Source: Brevibacillus sp051967035 (GTDB taxonomy: Bacteria; Bacillota; Bacilli; Brevibacillales; Brevibacillaceae). From it: 64,000 bases of DNA. A program made the position numbers and the translations under genes. The stretch covers positions 186,001-250,000 of the forward strand of contig NZ_JBQCKK010000004.1 in NCBI RefSeq assembly GCF_051967035.1. Reading direction: 5' to 3'. The notes beneath the pieces were generated by a model. It saw nothing but the letters and a program-made list of their open reading frames with translations. It ran no database searches and was not told where the DNA came from. Shown in pieces: positions 16,846 to 24,784 of this stretch (position 1 is the first letter of the stretch; each line of letters begins with the position of its first letter).

Positions 16846-18420
16846 ATGATGCGCAAATTTTTCGCCCAGCGACGCAAAACGAAAACCTCTCCCCTCGCGC
16901 AGCACATGCAGCAACCACCCATACCCGATATCCCGCTATCCATCCATTTGCAGGAAAATCTGGAGCGATTCCGAACGTTGCTCGGCAATCCTCACGATTT
17001 GTTGATTCGCACGTTTTTGATCGGCAACACCAACCATTCGTGCGCCGTCATCGCCATCGACGGCTTGGCCAATGCGCATATGCTCCATGCGCAGGTACTG
17101 GGTCATATTCAGTTGATGATCTCGACGGCAGAAAAAGTCGTTCCCACTGAACCCGAGGCGATCCTCAACCTCCTTTATGAAGAAGTCTTATCCGTTGTCG
17201 AGATCAAAAAAGAGACGTCATTTCTGGCTGCTCTGGATTGTATTTTGTCCGGCGATACCGCTCTTTTTGTCGACGGCTCCAGCGAAATCATCCTCATCGA
17301 CAGCAAAGGCTGGAAGTCCAGAGCCATCGAGGAGCCGGTCTCCGAGGGACTCGTGCGCGGCCCACGCGACGGCTTCACCGAAAACATCCGGGACAATACG
17401 GTACTTATTCGCAGAAGGGTAAAAGACCCTAACCTGCGCTTTGACAGCACCCTGGTAGGAAAGCGCAGCAAAACCGAGCTGATTATCGCCTACATCGACA
17501 ATATCGTGGATCATGATTTGGTCAGGGAGGTCCACCGCCGGATCGCTACCATCGACATTGACGAAGTCGAGGAATCAGGGTTTATCGAGCAGTGGATCGA
17601 AGACGATTTTCTCTCGCCTTTCCCCCAGGTGCACAATACCGAGCGCCCGGACAAGGTCAGCGCCGCTCTCTTTCAGGGACGTGTCGCGGTCATGCTGGAC
17701 GGCACTCCGATGGTGCTGATCCTTCCTGTCACGCTCGGTCTGCTCATGCACTCTCCCGAGGACTACTACGAGCGCTGGATTGTCGGCACGCTGGCACGGA
17801 TGTTGCGCTATTTGGCCGCTTTTTTCGCCGTTTTCTCGCCCTCTCTCTACATTGCGCTGGTTACGTTTCATCCTGGCTTGATTCCATCTGATCTCGCGTT
17901 CTCCATTGCTGCGACGCGAGACGGCGTTCCGTTTCCCGCCTTCGTGGAATCGATCATGATGATTACGACGATGGAGCTGTTGCAGGAGGCGGGGTTGCGG
18001 CTCCCCAAACCGATTGGACAGACGGTCGGCATCGTCGGCGGTCTTGTCATCGGGGACGCTGCCGTATCGGCCGGGATCGTCAGCCCGGTCATGGTCATCG
18101 TAGTAGCGCTGACAGCCATTTCGTCCTTCGCCATTCCGTCCTACCACCTGGCGATTGCGTTTCGCATGGTCCGCTTTTTCGCCATGTTTACCGCGGCCAT
18201 CTTCGGTCTGTATGGCGTTGTGCTGAGCCTGATTGCCATCATGATTCACCTGTCCAATTTGACGAGCATCGGGCATCCGTATCTAGCTCCGTTTGCCCCA
18301 CAAATGCCCAGAGACTGGAAGGATTTGATTTTGCGCGCGCCTGTCACCTTTCTAAAGGATCGACCAAAAGTCCTGCATCCGGAAGATGAAATCAGAATGA
18401 GAACAGGGGACCCCAAATGA
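16846..18420 (+). CDS. Spore germinant receptor A subunit (GerA/GerKA family)
   Basis: A 524-residue GerA-family protein, first gene of a germinant receptor operon that would sit in the spore inner membrane and respond to amino acids or sugars. The N-terminal 280 residues are a soluble domain; the C-terminal half has the conserved membrane segments (RVAVMLDGTPMVLILPVTL, the PEDYYERW motif, LGLLMHS, and PIGQTVGIVGGLVIGDAAV). The ATG at 16846 follows GGGAGGG by about six bases; ATG codons are doubled. The operon continues with overlapping B and C genes. Which germinant is sensed cannot be told. Confidence 0.93.
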   Translation: MMRKFFAQRRKTKTSPLAQHMQQPPIPDIPLSIHLQENLERFRTLLGNPHDLLIRTFLIGNTNHSCAVIAIDGLANAHMLHAQVLGHIQLMISTAEKVVPTEPEAILNLLYEEVLSVVEIKKETSFLAALDCILSGDTALFVDGSSEIILIDSKGWKSRAIEEPVSEGLVRGPRDGFTENIRDNTVLIRRRVKDPNLRFDSTLVGKRSKTELIIAYIDNIVDHDLVREVHRRIATIDIDEVEESGFIEQWIEDDFLSPFPQVHNTERPDKVSAALFQGRVAVMLDGTPMVLILPVTLGLLMHSPEDYYERWIVGTLARMLRYLAAFFAVFSPSLYIALVTFHPGLIPSDLAFSIAATRDGVPFPAFVESIMMITTMELLQEAGLRLPKPIGQTVGIVGGLVIGDAAVSAGIVSPVMVIVVALTAISSFAIPSYHLAIAFRMVRFFAMFTAAIFGLYGVVLSLIAIMIHLSNLTSIGHPYLAPFAPQMPRDWKDLILRAPVTFLKDRPKVLHPEDEIRMRTGDPK

Positions 18421-19523
18421 GTGCACAAACCTTGTCAGATAAAATGCTCAGCAAAAATCATATGGGTATCAACATCGCCGCTGTGACAATCGGTGTTGGA
18501 ATCCTGACCTTCCCGCGTTCGCTCGCCAAAGCGACCAGCGGCTTTGACGGCTGGATTTCCATCGTCATCAGCGGCCTGATCGCTTTTCTGATCGGATGGC
18601 TGCTCGCCAAGCTCGCCGCCCGCTTTCCGCGGCAAACCTTTTTTGAATACACCTCGCTGATCGCGAGCAAACCCGTCGGCTACGTACTGACCCTTCTCGT
18701 CAGTCTGTACACGATGCTGTTTGTATCTTTTGAAATTCGCGCGATCGGCAACATCGCCAAGCAATACTTGTTCTACAATACCCCGGTGGAAATGATTACC
18801 TTGAGCTTTTTGTTGATCGTCCAATACGCCGTAGCAGGCTCCCGCATCTCCATGCTCAGGCTGAACCTGTTGTTTTTGCCCGTCGTGCTGATCGTGATGT
18901 TTTTCGTCCTGCTGTTTACCTCCCAGCTCATTGAAATCGAAAATATCCGTCCCTTCTTCTCCTCCAGCTGGAAGGCCTTGCTGGACGGCTCTCAGTCGGT
19001 GGGGCTTTCGTACTCCGGGTTCGAAATCATCCTCTTCTATACGATGCTGATGAGGAAGCCGACAGACGGAACGAAGGCCATGGCGATCGGGCTGCTCATT
19101 CCCGTGGCGCTGTACTTGACCATCTACATTTTCGTCATTGGCGTATTTTCGGCCGAGGTCGCCAAAAACTTGACGTACCCGACAATCGACCTCGCGAAGG
19201 AAGTGGAAATTCCCGGCGGTTTTTTTGAACGAGTCGAATCCATCTTTTTCACCATCTGGATCATGACGATTTTCGATACGTGCGTGATGTGGCTCGATGT
19301 CACCATTCTCAATTTAACGTCGATGTTTCGCAAGGTAAAAAAAATGGTATGGATCTTGCTGCTGTCGCCGATTATTTATTTCGTGGCCATGGTTCCGCAA
19401 AATCTGGTGGACTTCTTTACCTTTGCCGATTACGTGACGTACTTCGGCCTGATTATCGTGTACCTGTGTCCGATCTGCCTGTTGCTGATCGCCATTATAC
19501 GCGGGGTGAGGGGCCATGAATAA
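18417..19523 (+). CDS. Spore germinant receptor B subunit (GerB, APC-type permease fold)
   Basis: A 368-residue GerAB-family membrane protein with about ten transmembrane helices, the subunit thought to bind the germinant. It starts ...NHMGINIAAVTIGVGILTFPRSLAKATSG, typical of the family's TM1. The ATG overlaps the A-subunit stop as ATGA, and AGGGGA precedes it within the end of that gene. The end overlaps the C-subunit start by eight bases. Length is normal. Confidence 0.93.
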   Translation: MSAQTLSDKMLSKNHMGINIAAVTIGVGILTFPRSLAKATSGFDGWISIVISGLIAFLIGWLLAKLAARFPRQTFFEYTSLIASKPVGYVLTLLVSLYTMLFVSFEIRAIGNIAKQYLFYNTPVEMITLSFLLIVQYAVAGSRISMLRLNLLFLPVVLIVMFFVLLFTSQLIEIENIRPFFSSSWKALLDGSQSVGLSYSGFEIILFYTMLMRKPTDGTKAMAIGLLIPVALYLTIYIFVIGVFSAEVAKNLTYPTIDLAKEVEIPGGFFERVESIFFTIWIMTIFDTCVMWLDVTILNLTSMFRKVKKMVWILLLSPIIYFVAMVPQNLVDFFTFADYVTYFGLIIVYLCPICLLLIAIIRGVRGHE

Positions 19524-20745
19524 GCGTCTTGTCCTGTCCTGTCTGGTGACACTGCTGTCTGCTTTCGTCTCGGGCTGCTGGGATCAGGTGCAAATCGAAG
19601 AGCGCGGTTTCGTCGTCGGTGTCGCCATTGATGCGCCTCGCTCCAAGGATGCCGAGAAGCGGGCCGCCAAGGAAGCTCCGGGAAAACCGCGGGTGAAGGA
19701 GCGGTTTCTCGTCACCCACCAGTTGGTTATCCCTGGCGGACTGATCGCCGGCAATCCGAACGGCGGTGGGCAAAACACGACAAACGAAGCGTTCCACAAC
19801 CTCTCGTCCGAGGGCGATTCCCTCTTTGAGGTGTCACGCGAGCTGGCTACGCGGACCAGTCGTGCCCCATTCTATCAGCATCTCAAGATTCTCGTCATTT
19901 CCGAAGAAGTGGCTCGCAAGGATAACAGCTTTGCCAACGCGATGGATTTTCTTTTGCGCGATCCTGACTCCAGACGAAGCAGCCGCGTCTATATTTCCAA
20001 AGGACTCGCCAAAAGCATTTTGGAGGTCAAGCCCAAAACCGAGAAGCTGCCCGCTCTCTACATCAACTCGATCGGCGAAAACATCAATAAAAATGCGCGC
20101 ATGCTTCCGGAAGTCAGAGTGGGAGATGTGCATGAGGAGCTGTTAAACCCGTTCAGCTTCGTCATCCCGCGCGTGCGTGCAGAAGCAAACGAAATCAAAA
20201 TGGCGGGAAGCGCTATTTTTTCCAATCGCAATCAAATGGTCGGCTTTCTCGGCGAAGAAGAAACAGAGGGCCTGAACTTTTTGACGGGGAATATTAACGG
20301 GGGATTGTTAAAAGCCAAAGTGAAAAACGACCTGGTAGTCATGAACATCCAGGGAGCCAAGCGTACCATCCACCAGGATTTGCGCGACAAGCAAAAGTTT
20401 CGGTTTACAATCGAAATCGAGTGCGAAGGGATTTTGGCAGAGGCGTTCGCGCTGATGGATTTTTTGAGCAAAGACGAAACGAAAAAGCTGGAGCATGCCT
20501 TCGCGAAAGAAATCGAACGGATGTGCCAGGACACGATCCGGAAAGTGCATAAGGAAATGAAAGTCGATGTCATCAAACTGGGCAGCAATATTCGCCAAAA
20601 AAACTACGCGTTATGGAAACAGATCCAGAACGATTGGGAAGCCGGACAACGCCTGTACGAAAAGAGCGAAATCCGGGTAGTCGCCAAAGTGTACTTGCGA
20701 AATGTCGGCTCGGTCAACCGTTCGGAGAAAGAGGAAGGCAGGTAA
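19516..20745 (+). CDS. Spore germinant receptor C subunit (Ger(x)C lipoprotein)
   Basis: A 409-residue Ger(x)C-family lipoprotein. The signal peptide ends in a lipobox at SGCWDQVQIEERGFV (Cys21), the hallmark of the family, followed by the three-domain Ger(x)C body. An N-terminal insert rich in Lys, Ala and Pro (RSKDAEKRAAKEAPGKPRVK) lies close behind the anchor. GAGGGG just upstream of the ATG acts as ribosome site. Diacylglyceryl addition at the cysteine is expected to anchor it to the inner spore membrane. Confidence 0.93.
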   Translation: MNKRLVLSCLVTLLSAFVSGCWDQVQIEERGFVVGVAIDAPRSKDAEKRAAKEAPGKPRVKERFLVTHQLVIPGGLIAGNPNGGGQNTTNEAFHNLSSEGDSLFEVSRELATRTSRAPFYQHLKILVISEEVARKDNSFANAMDFLLRDPDSRRSSRVYISKGLAKSILEVKPKTEKLPALYINSIGENINKNARMLPEVRVGDVHEELLNPFSFVIPRVRAEANEIKMAGSAIFSNRNQMVGFLGEEETEGLNFLTGNINGGLLKAKVKNDLVVMNIQGAKRTIHQDLRDKQKFRFTIEIECEGILAEAFALMDFLSKDETKKLEHAFAKEIERMCQDTIRKVHKEMKVDVIKLGSNIRQKNYALWKQIQNDWEAGQRLYEKSEIRVVAKVYLRNVGSVNRSEKEEGR

Positions 20746-20750
20746 GAAGC

Positions 20751-20903
20751 ATGATTAAATATTTGGGCTCGCTGCCCCCGTTTCTCACCTTGGGCGGCTC
20801 GGTCCTGGCATTTCTCATCCCGTTTTTGTTTTACAAGCTCAGCAACAAAATCCACGAGTGGGGGGACCCGCCCTGGAAGAACACCAAAAAGCCAAGCTCC
20901 TAA
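20751..20903 (+). CDS. Small membrane protein at the end of the ger operon (possible D subunit)
   Basis: A 50-residue ORF five bases after the C-subunit stop, with GGAAGGCAGG upstream. It has one hydrophobic helix (FLTLGGSVLAFLIPFLFYKL) followed by a short polar tail WGDPPWKNTKKPSS. Several Bacillus and Clostridium ger operons carry a small fourth gene for a membrane D subunit that modulates receptor activity; those are commonly two-helix proteins, while this has one. Position and ribosome site make it a likely real gene; the role is inference. Confidence 0.65.
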   Translation: MIKYLGSLPPFLTLGGSVLAFLIPFLFYKLSNKIHEWGDPPWKNTKKPSS

Positions 20904-20904
20904 A

Positions 20905-20948
20905 AAAACGGGCACGCCTGGCCCTTTTGCCACAAGCGTGCCTTTTTG
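20905..20948. terminator. Bidirectional terminator between ger operon and DJ-1 gene
   Basis: GGCACGC (20911-20917) pairs with GCGTGCC (20936-20942), with A and T runs on either side, serving the two converging transcripts. Confidence 0.85.
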
Positions 20949-20966
20949 CTGCGCCGGGTGCCGGTT

Positions 20967-21491
20967 TTATTGCTCCGCCAACACATCCGCGAACGCCTTC
21001 GCGTACGCCGGCAAATCAGGCGGACGACGGGAACCGACGATGTGGCCGTCGACTACGACCTCTTCATCGACCCAAACCGCACCGGCGTTTTCCATGTCAT
21101 CCTTGATGCCTGGCGTGGAGGTCGTCTTCACTCCTTGCAAAATTTTGGCCGAGGCGAGCACCCAGCCTGCGTGGCAAATGTGCCCGATCGGCTTTTTCGC
21201 CTCGTGCATGGCACGGACAAACGAAAGCACTTCCGGATAGCGGCGAAGCTTGTCCGGCGCCCAGCCGCCCGGCACGAGCACGCCGTCGTACTGCGCCGGA
21301 TCAAGCTCGCTCAATGCCTTGTCCGTCTCGCACGGCACGCCGTATTTGCCGATGTAGGCGTGTCCCGCTTTCGGCCCTGCCAAATGGACAGTGGCCCCTT
21401 CCTCGCGCAACCGCAGCACCGGGTACCACAGCTCCAAATCTTCAAATTCGCTTTCCACAAAGCAGACTACCTGTTTTCCCGCAAGTCTCAC
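20967..21491 (-). CDS. DJ-1/PfpI family protein (general stress protein 18-like)
   Basis: A 174-residue cytosolic DJ-1/PfpI protein similar to B. subtilis YraA/YfkM. The reactive cysteine lies in GHICHAGWVL with the histidine next to it, and the acidic partner is in the N-terminal VESEFEDLELWYPV. Family members act as glyoxalase-like or protein/nucleotide deglycases, or as stress proteins; protease activity is doubtful in many. I chose the GTG at 21491 because AAGGAGGCG lies seven bases upstream; the frame extends 18 codons further without support. Single gene. Confidence 0.88.
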   Translation of the reverse strand: MRLAGKQVVCFVESEFEDLELWYPVLRLREEGATVHLAGPKAGHAYIGKYGVPCETDKALSELDPAQYDGVLVPGGWAPDKLRRYPEVLSFVRAMHEAKKPIGHICHAGWVLASAKILQGVKTTSTPGIKDDMENAGAVWVDEEVVVDGHIVGSRRPPDLPAYAKAFADVLAEQ

Positions 21492-21550
21492 GAAATCCGC
21501 CTCCTTTTCTCTTATATTGTAATCAGCAGCACGTTTTCGCCGCAAATGAA

Positions 21551-21590
21551 AAAAGTGAGAAACAGGATTTGCTCGCTGTTCCCCACCTTA
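21551..21590 (-). terminator. Terminator of the tRNA pair
   Basis: Minus-strand GTGGGGAACAG pairs (with G-U) with CTGTTTCTCAC and is followed by TTTTTTC, about 30 bases after tRNA-Leu. Confidence 0.65.
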
Positions 21591-21616
21591 TAACAAAAAC
21601 CATATGTATGGATGGC

Positions 21617-21699
21617 TGGTGCCGGTAGAGGGACTTGAACCCCCACGGTTTCCCTCACGATTTTGAGTCGCGCGCGTCTGCCAATTCCGCCATACCGGC
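21617..21699 (-). tRNA. tRNA-Leu (CAA)
   Basis: An 83-base tRNA with encoded CCA. Acceptor GCCGGTA/TACCGGC, D-loop AATTGGCAGA, anticodon arm CGCGA-CTCAAAA-TCGTG giving anticodon CAA, an extended variable arm and T-arm GGGGGTTCAAGTCCCTC. The long variable arm and A73 agree with leucine identity. Confidence 0.93.
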
Positions 21700-21715
21700 C
21701 CGTTCGTGTGCATCA

Positions 21716-21792
21716 TGGTCGGGAAGACAGGATTCGAACCTGCGACCCCTTGGTCCCAAGCCAAGTACTCTACCAAGCTGAGCTACTTCCCG
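21716..21792 (-). tRNA. tRNA-Pro (TGG)
   Basis: A 77-base tRNA with encoded CCA, 16 bases upstream of tRNA-Leu and probably cotranscribed with it. Acceptor CGGGAAG/CTTCCCG, anticodon arm CTTGG-CTTGGGA-CCAAG giving anticodon TGG, T-arm GCAGGTTCGAATCCTGT. Confidence 0.95.
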
Positions 21793-21908
21793 CTTGCTCA
21801 CACGACGTTGCTCTACTTTGTTCGACAAAATCTGCAAAGTGCCGCAACACTTACGTATTTTACAGGCAAGTCGTCCCAAAATCAAGACCGGATTTTTAAA
21901 AAATGTGG

Positions 21909-22931
21909 CTACCAGTTCCATACGGCAATCCTGCCCAACTGAAAAAAGTGCAGCCCTGGCTCGGCACGCAGCTTCTCCAACTCGCGAATCGGTCCTGTGA
22001 CGACGGCGCCGTAGACGACGACTCCGTTTTCGCGCAAATAGGCGAGACGCTTGTCGTCATAGACATCGAACTCATCAGGCGCATAGGACTGCATCCATTC
22101 CAAATCAGGAATGAGTTGATTGGTCGCCTCCTCCACCGATTCGGACACATCCATCGTCGTCTCGTAGCTCATGCTTCCTCCCTCGCTGTAGTGAACCGCC
22201 GGCCTCAGCACCAGGCTCGGGACGTAAACGGTATTGTTACTGCGCACTTGCGTCGGCTGAAACGTCTTCAGCTCGCCTCCGTACACGACCATCTGTAGCA
22301 CAGACAGATCGTATTTTTCCAGCAGCTTGAAGAGTTGCAGCGGCTCGTACGGCTGCAGCGTGGAAAACGCCATCTCCGCTACGTAGCCGTCCTCCATATG
22401 GGCGAGCTGCTCCCACAGCTTGTCCTGCTCCTCGCGCACTTCCAGAGGCTTTTTGCCGAGCAGCGACAGCGGCAGGGCAAAGCGAAACGTTCCATCCCGG
22501 TCGTCGAGCTGCTTTTGCTGGTAGCGGATGTCGTACGAAAGCTTGCCCAAGAGCGGCTTTTTGACCGACACCGTACCGACGACCTCTTCCCACTTGCCAA
22601 GCTGCTTGTACAGGAGAAGCGTCGTCTCTTGCGTCAGCCAGGGAGACAGCGACACCGGAGTGGGTCCCGACTTGTTCACCTTCAAGCCCGGATAATGCGT
22701 CTCGACCAAGGTCGCGGCGTAGCGGACCAGGTCGTCCTCCTTGCCCAGCTTCGCATAGCCGATCTGAATCACCAGCATGTAGAGCATGTACAAAAACCAG
22801 ATGGCGAGCAATCCTTGCGCCATATTTCTCCACAGCGCAAACCGCGACCGCCAGATCAGGCGTCGCGCCCTTTTTTCGTCCCAGACTATCTCGGACACAT
22901 CAAGCCTATCGCGCAGCTTGTCATCCTCCAT
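21909..22931 (-). CDS. Anti-sigma factor for the adjacent ECF sigma factor
   Basis: A 340-residue protein with a cytoplasmic N-terminus (about 35 residues), one transmembrane helix (LLAIWFLYMLYMLVIQIGYA, about 43-62) and a long extracytoplasmic domain. The organisation and sequence resemble Firmicute anti-sigma proteins with the Sigma_reg_N and Sigma_reg_C domains, such as B. subtilis YhdL. Its ATG lies 11 bases inside the sigma factor gene, so the two are translationally coupled. The expected role is to hold the sigma factor at the membrane until an envelope signal arrives; the signal is unknown. Confidence 0.82.
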   Translation of the reverse strand: MEDDKLRDRLDVSEIVWDEKRARRLIWRSRFALWRNMAQGLLAIWFLYMLYMLVIQIGYAKLGKEDDLVRYAATLVETHYPGLKVNKSGPTPVSLSPWLTQETTLLLYKQLGKWEEVVGTVSVKKPLLGKLSYDIRYQQKQLDDRDGTFRFALPLSLLGKKPLEVREEQDKLWEQLAHMEDGYVAEMAFSTLQPYEPLQLFKLLEKYDLSVLQMVVYGGELKTFQPTQVRSNNTVYVPSLVLRPAVHYSEGGSMSYETTMDVSESVEEATNQLIPDLEWMQSYAPDEFDVYDDKRLAYLRENGVVVYGAVVTGPIRELEKLRAEPGLHFFQLGRIAVWNW

Positions 22932-23445
22932 CGTCCATTCCTCCTTCCGCGCGCTTCTCCCACTCGCGAAATTTTTTTCGTGCCCGGTGCAGCGTGACTT
23001 TTACCTGATCGAGGCTCATCGCAAGCGTCTCCGCCAGCTCCTGATAGGAAAATTCCTCGATCTCGCGCAGGTAGAGGATCGTCCTCATCCGCTCGGGCAG
23101 CTGCTGCAAAATCCACTCTGCCCGCTGCTTGTCCTCTTTTTGGCGATACATCGTTTCCGGCTCATACGTGCGCGAGGACGCGCTGAACAGACGGCGGATG
23201 TTTTCCAACATGCTTTTTTCCGACGTTTGTTTGCGCAGCCAGTCGATGTACAAATGCCGCGCCACTTTGTAGAGCCACGCCCGCGCCTGTCGGGCATCCT
23301 GAATCGAGAGGGAGAGCATGGCACGGTAAAACGTCTCCTGCAACAGCTCCTCGGCCACCTCGCGCGAACCGCACATCCGGTACAAATAGCGGTACAGCGG
23401 CTGCTGGTACGCAGCGAACCATTCGCTCCATCGTTGCGCCTTCAT
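22921..23445 (-). CDS. ECF-type RNA polymerase sigma factor
   Basis: A 174-residue ECF sigma factor with region 2 (YRYLYRMCGSREVAEELLQE, about 19-38) and region 4 (LPERMRTILYLREIEEFSYQ, then ELAETLAMSLDQVKVTLHRA), and no sigma 1 or 3 regions. It directs polymerase to a small envelope-stress type regulon. GGGAGG lies six bases before the ATG. The partner anti-sigma gene overlaps its end. A GTAAC-N16-CGTT motif in front of the gene suggests self-activation. Confidence 0.93.
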   Translation of the reverse strand: MKAQRWSEWFAAYQQPLYRYLYRMCGSREVAEELLQETFYRAMLSLSIQDARQARAWLYKVARHLYIDWLRKQTSEKSMLENIRRLFSASSRTYEPETMYRQKEDKQRAEWILQQLPERMRTILYLREIEEFSYQELAETLAMSLDQVKVTLHRARKKFREWEKRAEGGMDDGG

Positions 23446-23466
23446 CTCCCACCTCCCTTTTATACA

Positions 23467-23491
23467 AACGAAGTCAGCCCGAAAATGTTAC
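23467..23491 (-). promoter_or_regulatory. Candidate ECF-sigma autoregulatory promoter
   Basis: On the minus strand GTAAC (23491-23487), 16 bases and CGTT (23470-23467) sit about 22 bases before the sigma start. The AAC -35 core and CGT -10 core are typical of ECF promoters such as those of SigX and SigW. Not tested. Confidence 0.5.
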
Positions 23492-23550
23492 CACTTCTTG
23501 CCTGAAAAATGGGCAGCAGTTCCCTCTGCTCCCTCTCCTGTTACAGGCGG

Positions 23551-24063
23551 TCACCTTCGCCGGACTCTCCTTCTCACGCGCTTGCATCCCCGCACACAAG
23601 GCTTGCAACAGCCGGGCACGATCCGGAAAAACTGTCCAGGCCGATTGAACGGATAGTCCAGCGGGTGGCGGCCTACCACAATCCAGCGCCCATCCGGCTG
23701 CTTTTTCAACTGGTAGACGAGAAAAAAGCGGTCGCTCGGATCGAATTGAAACCAGACAGCGAGCGTCACGCACCTATCGCTTTTCTTCAAAATTTGTGAT
23801 TTGACAATCGGCGCCGCACCGATTCCATCTCCTACCGGAACGGCCAGCTGTCCCTTGATCCGCCTCAGGTCGAGGTTGCCGATCACGCGGTTCGCGAGGC
23901 AAGGCGTCATGAACCGGGTCAAAAAGCGGCGAATTTTGGTGATGGATTGAAACCGCTTGGGCAAAATTCTGCCCCGCTCTCCCACTCGCCGCTGCGCCGA
24001 AAACACAATGGTCCAAAAAGCCTGCTCCGCCTGCCGGACAACCCCTACCCACTTTTTCTTCAT
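23551..24063 (-). CDS. Hypothetical protein with Cys/Arg-rich C-terminus
   Basis: A 170-residue protein I do not recognise. It has no signal peptide or membrane helix. The N-terminal third is basic and helical (VRQAEQAFWTIVFSAQRRVG), the middle predicts mixed alpha/beta sequence (VWFQFDPSDRFFLVYQLKK and GRWIVVGRHPLDYPF), resembling a small cone-shaped ligand fold, and the end is GCCKPCVRGCKR followed by an arginine run. A strong GGAGGGGAGGAA precedes the ATG at 24063; the frame is open 29 codons further but lacks a site. It lies upstream of the ECF sigma gene on the same strand, with the sigma promoter in between. Confidence 0.6.
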   Translation of the reverse strand: MKKKWVGVVRQAEQAFWTIVFSAQRRVGERGRILPKRFQSITKIRRFLTRFMTPCLANRVIGNLDLRRIKGQLAVPVGDGIGAAPIVKSQILKKSDRCVTLAVWFQFDPSDRFFLVYQLKKQPDGRWIVVGRHPLDYPFNRPGQFFRIVPGCCKPCVRGCKRVRRRVRRR

Positions 24064-24234
24064 CACGCATTCCTCCCCTCCTACAAAGGTATGCAGCCTG
24101 CGGCGCAAAGGGTTGGGCGCGTGTCTTTTCATCAGGATTGCACAAGCCATGGCAAACCGTTGTCTCGCTGACGTACAATCATGTCATCACGAGCAAGCAA
24201 GTCACATTCACCTAAAGCGAAAGAGGCGATTGCT

Positions 24235-24660
24235 ATGAAGCCATTGACTGGAATCAACCACTTCCTTTTTTCTGTTTCCGACCTGGAACGTTCTTTTTGT
24301 TTTTACCGCGACGTACTCGGCGCCAAGCCGCTCGTTCGCGGCAGAACACTGGCCTACTTCGACTGGAACGGCTATTGGCTGGCGTTGAACGAAGAACGCG
24401 ACATCCCGCGCAACGAAATTGCTCTGTCCTACACCCATATCGCCTTCTCCGTTGCCGAAGAAGCCTTTGCAGACTGGAAGCGCCATCTGGAGCAGCACGG
24501 TGTCCACATTCTCCCCGGCAGAGAGCGCGACGAGCGGGACAAGCGCTCCCTCTATTTCACGGACCCCGACGGGCACAAGTTCGAGCTGCACACAGGCAGC
24601 TTGCAGGATCGTCTCGCCTACTATCGGGAAGCAAAGCCACATATGACGTTTTTCGATTGA
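24235..24660 (+). CDS. fosB: Metallothiol transferase, fosfomycin resistance protein FosB
   Basis: A 141-residue VOC-fold enzyme that opens the epoxide of fosfomycin with bacillithiol (or cysteine) in a divalent-metal dependent reaction. Strong FosB signatures: GINHFLFSVSDLERSFCFYRD, DWNGYWLALNEERDIPRNEI, SYTHIAFSV and FTDPDGHKFELHTG, then EAKPHMTF at the end. The metal ligands His10, the His of SYTHIAF and the Glu of FELHTG are present. AAGAGG lies eight bases before the ATG at 24235. It stands alone on the plus strand. Chromosomal fosB is usual in Bacillales and implies that the organism makes bacillithiol. Confidence 0.94.
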   Translation: MKPLTGINHFLFSVSDLERSFCFYRDVLGAKPLVRGRTLAYFDWNGYWLALNEERDIPRNEIALSYTHIAFSVAEEAFADWKRHLEQHGVHILPGRERDERDKRSLYFTDPDGHKFELHTGSLQDRLAYYREAKPHMTFFD

Positions 24661-24699
24661 TAATGCTTTCGTTTCATGTGACCTGCCCCTTTTAATAGA

Positions 24700-24748
24700 A
24701 GCGAAAAACCGCCATCCTCTGCACGCTAGCGAGAGAATGGCGGTTCAT
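24700..24748 (-). terminator. Terminator of xpt-pbuX
   Basis: AACCGCCAT (24707-24715) pairs with ATGGCGGTT (24737-24745); on the minus strand it is followed by TTTTCGC. It can also stop fosB transcription from the other side. Confidence 0.7.
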
Positions 24749-24784
24749 GTAGGAGGGAAGCTGTCGAAGCTTTGGATACGCCGA

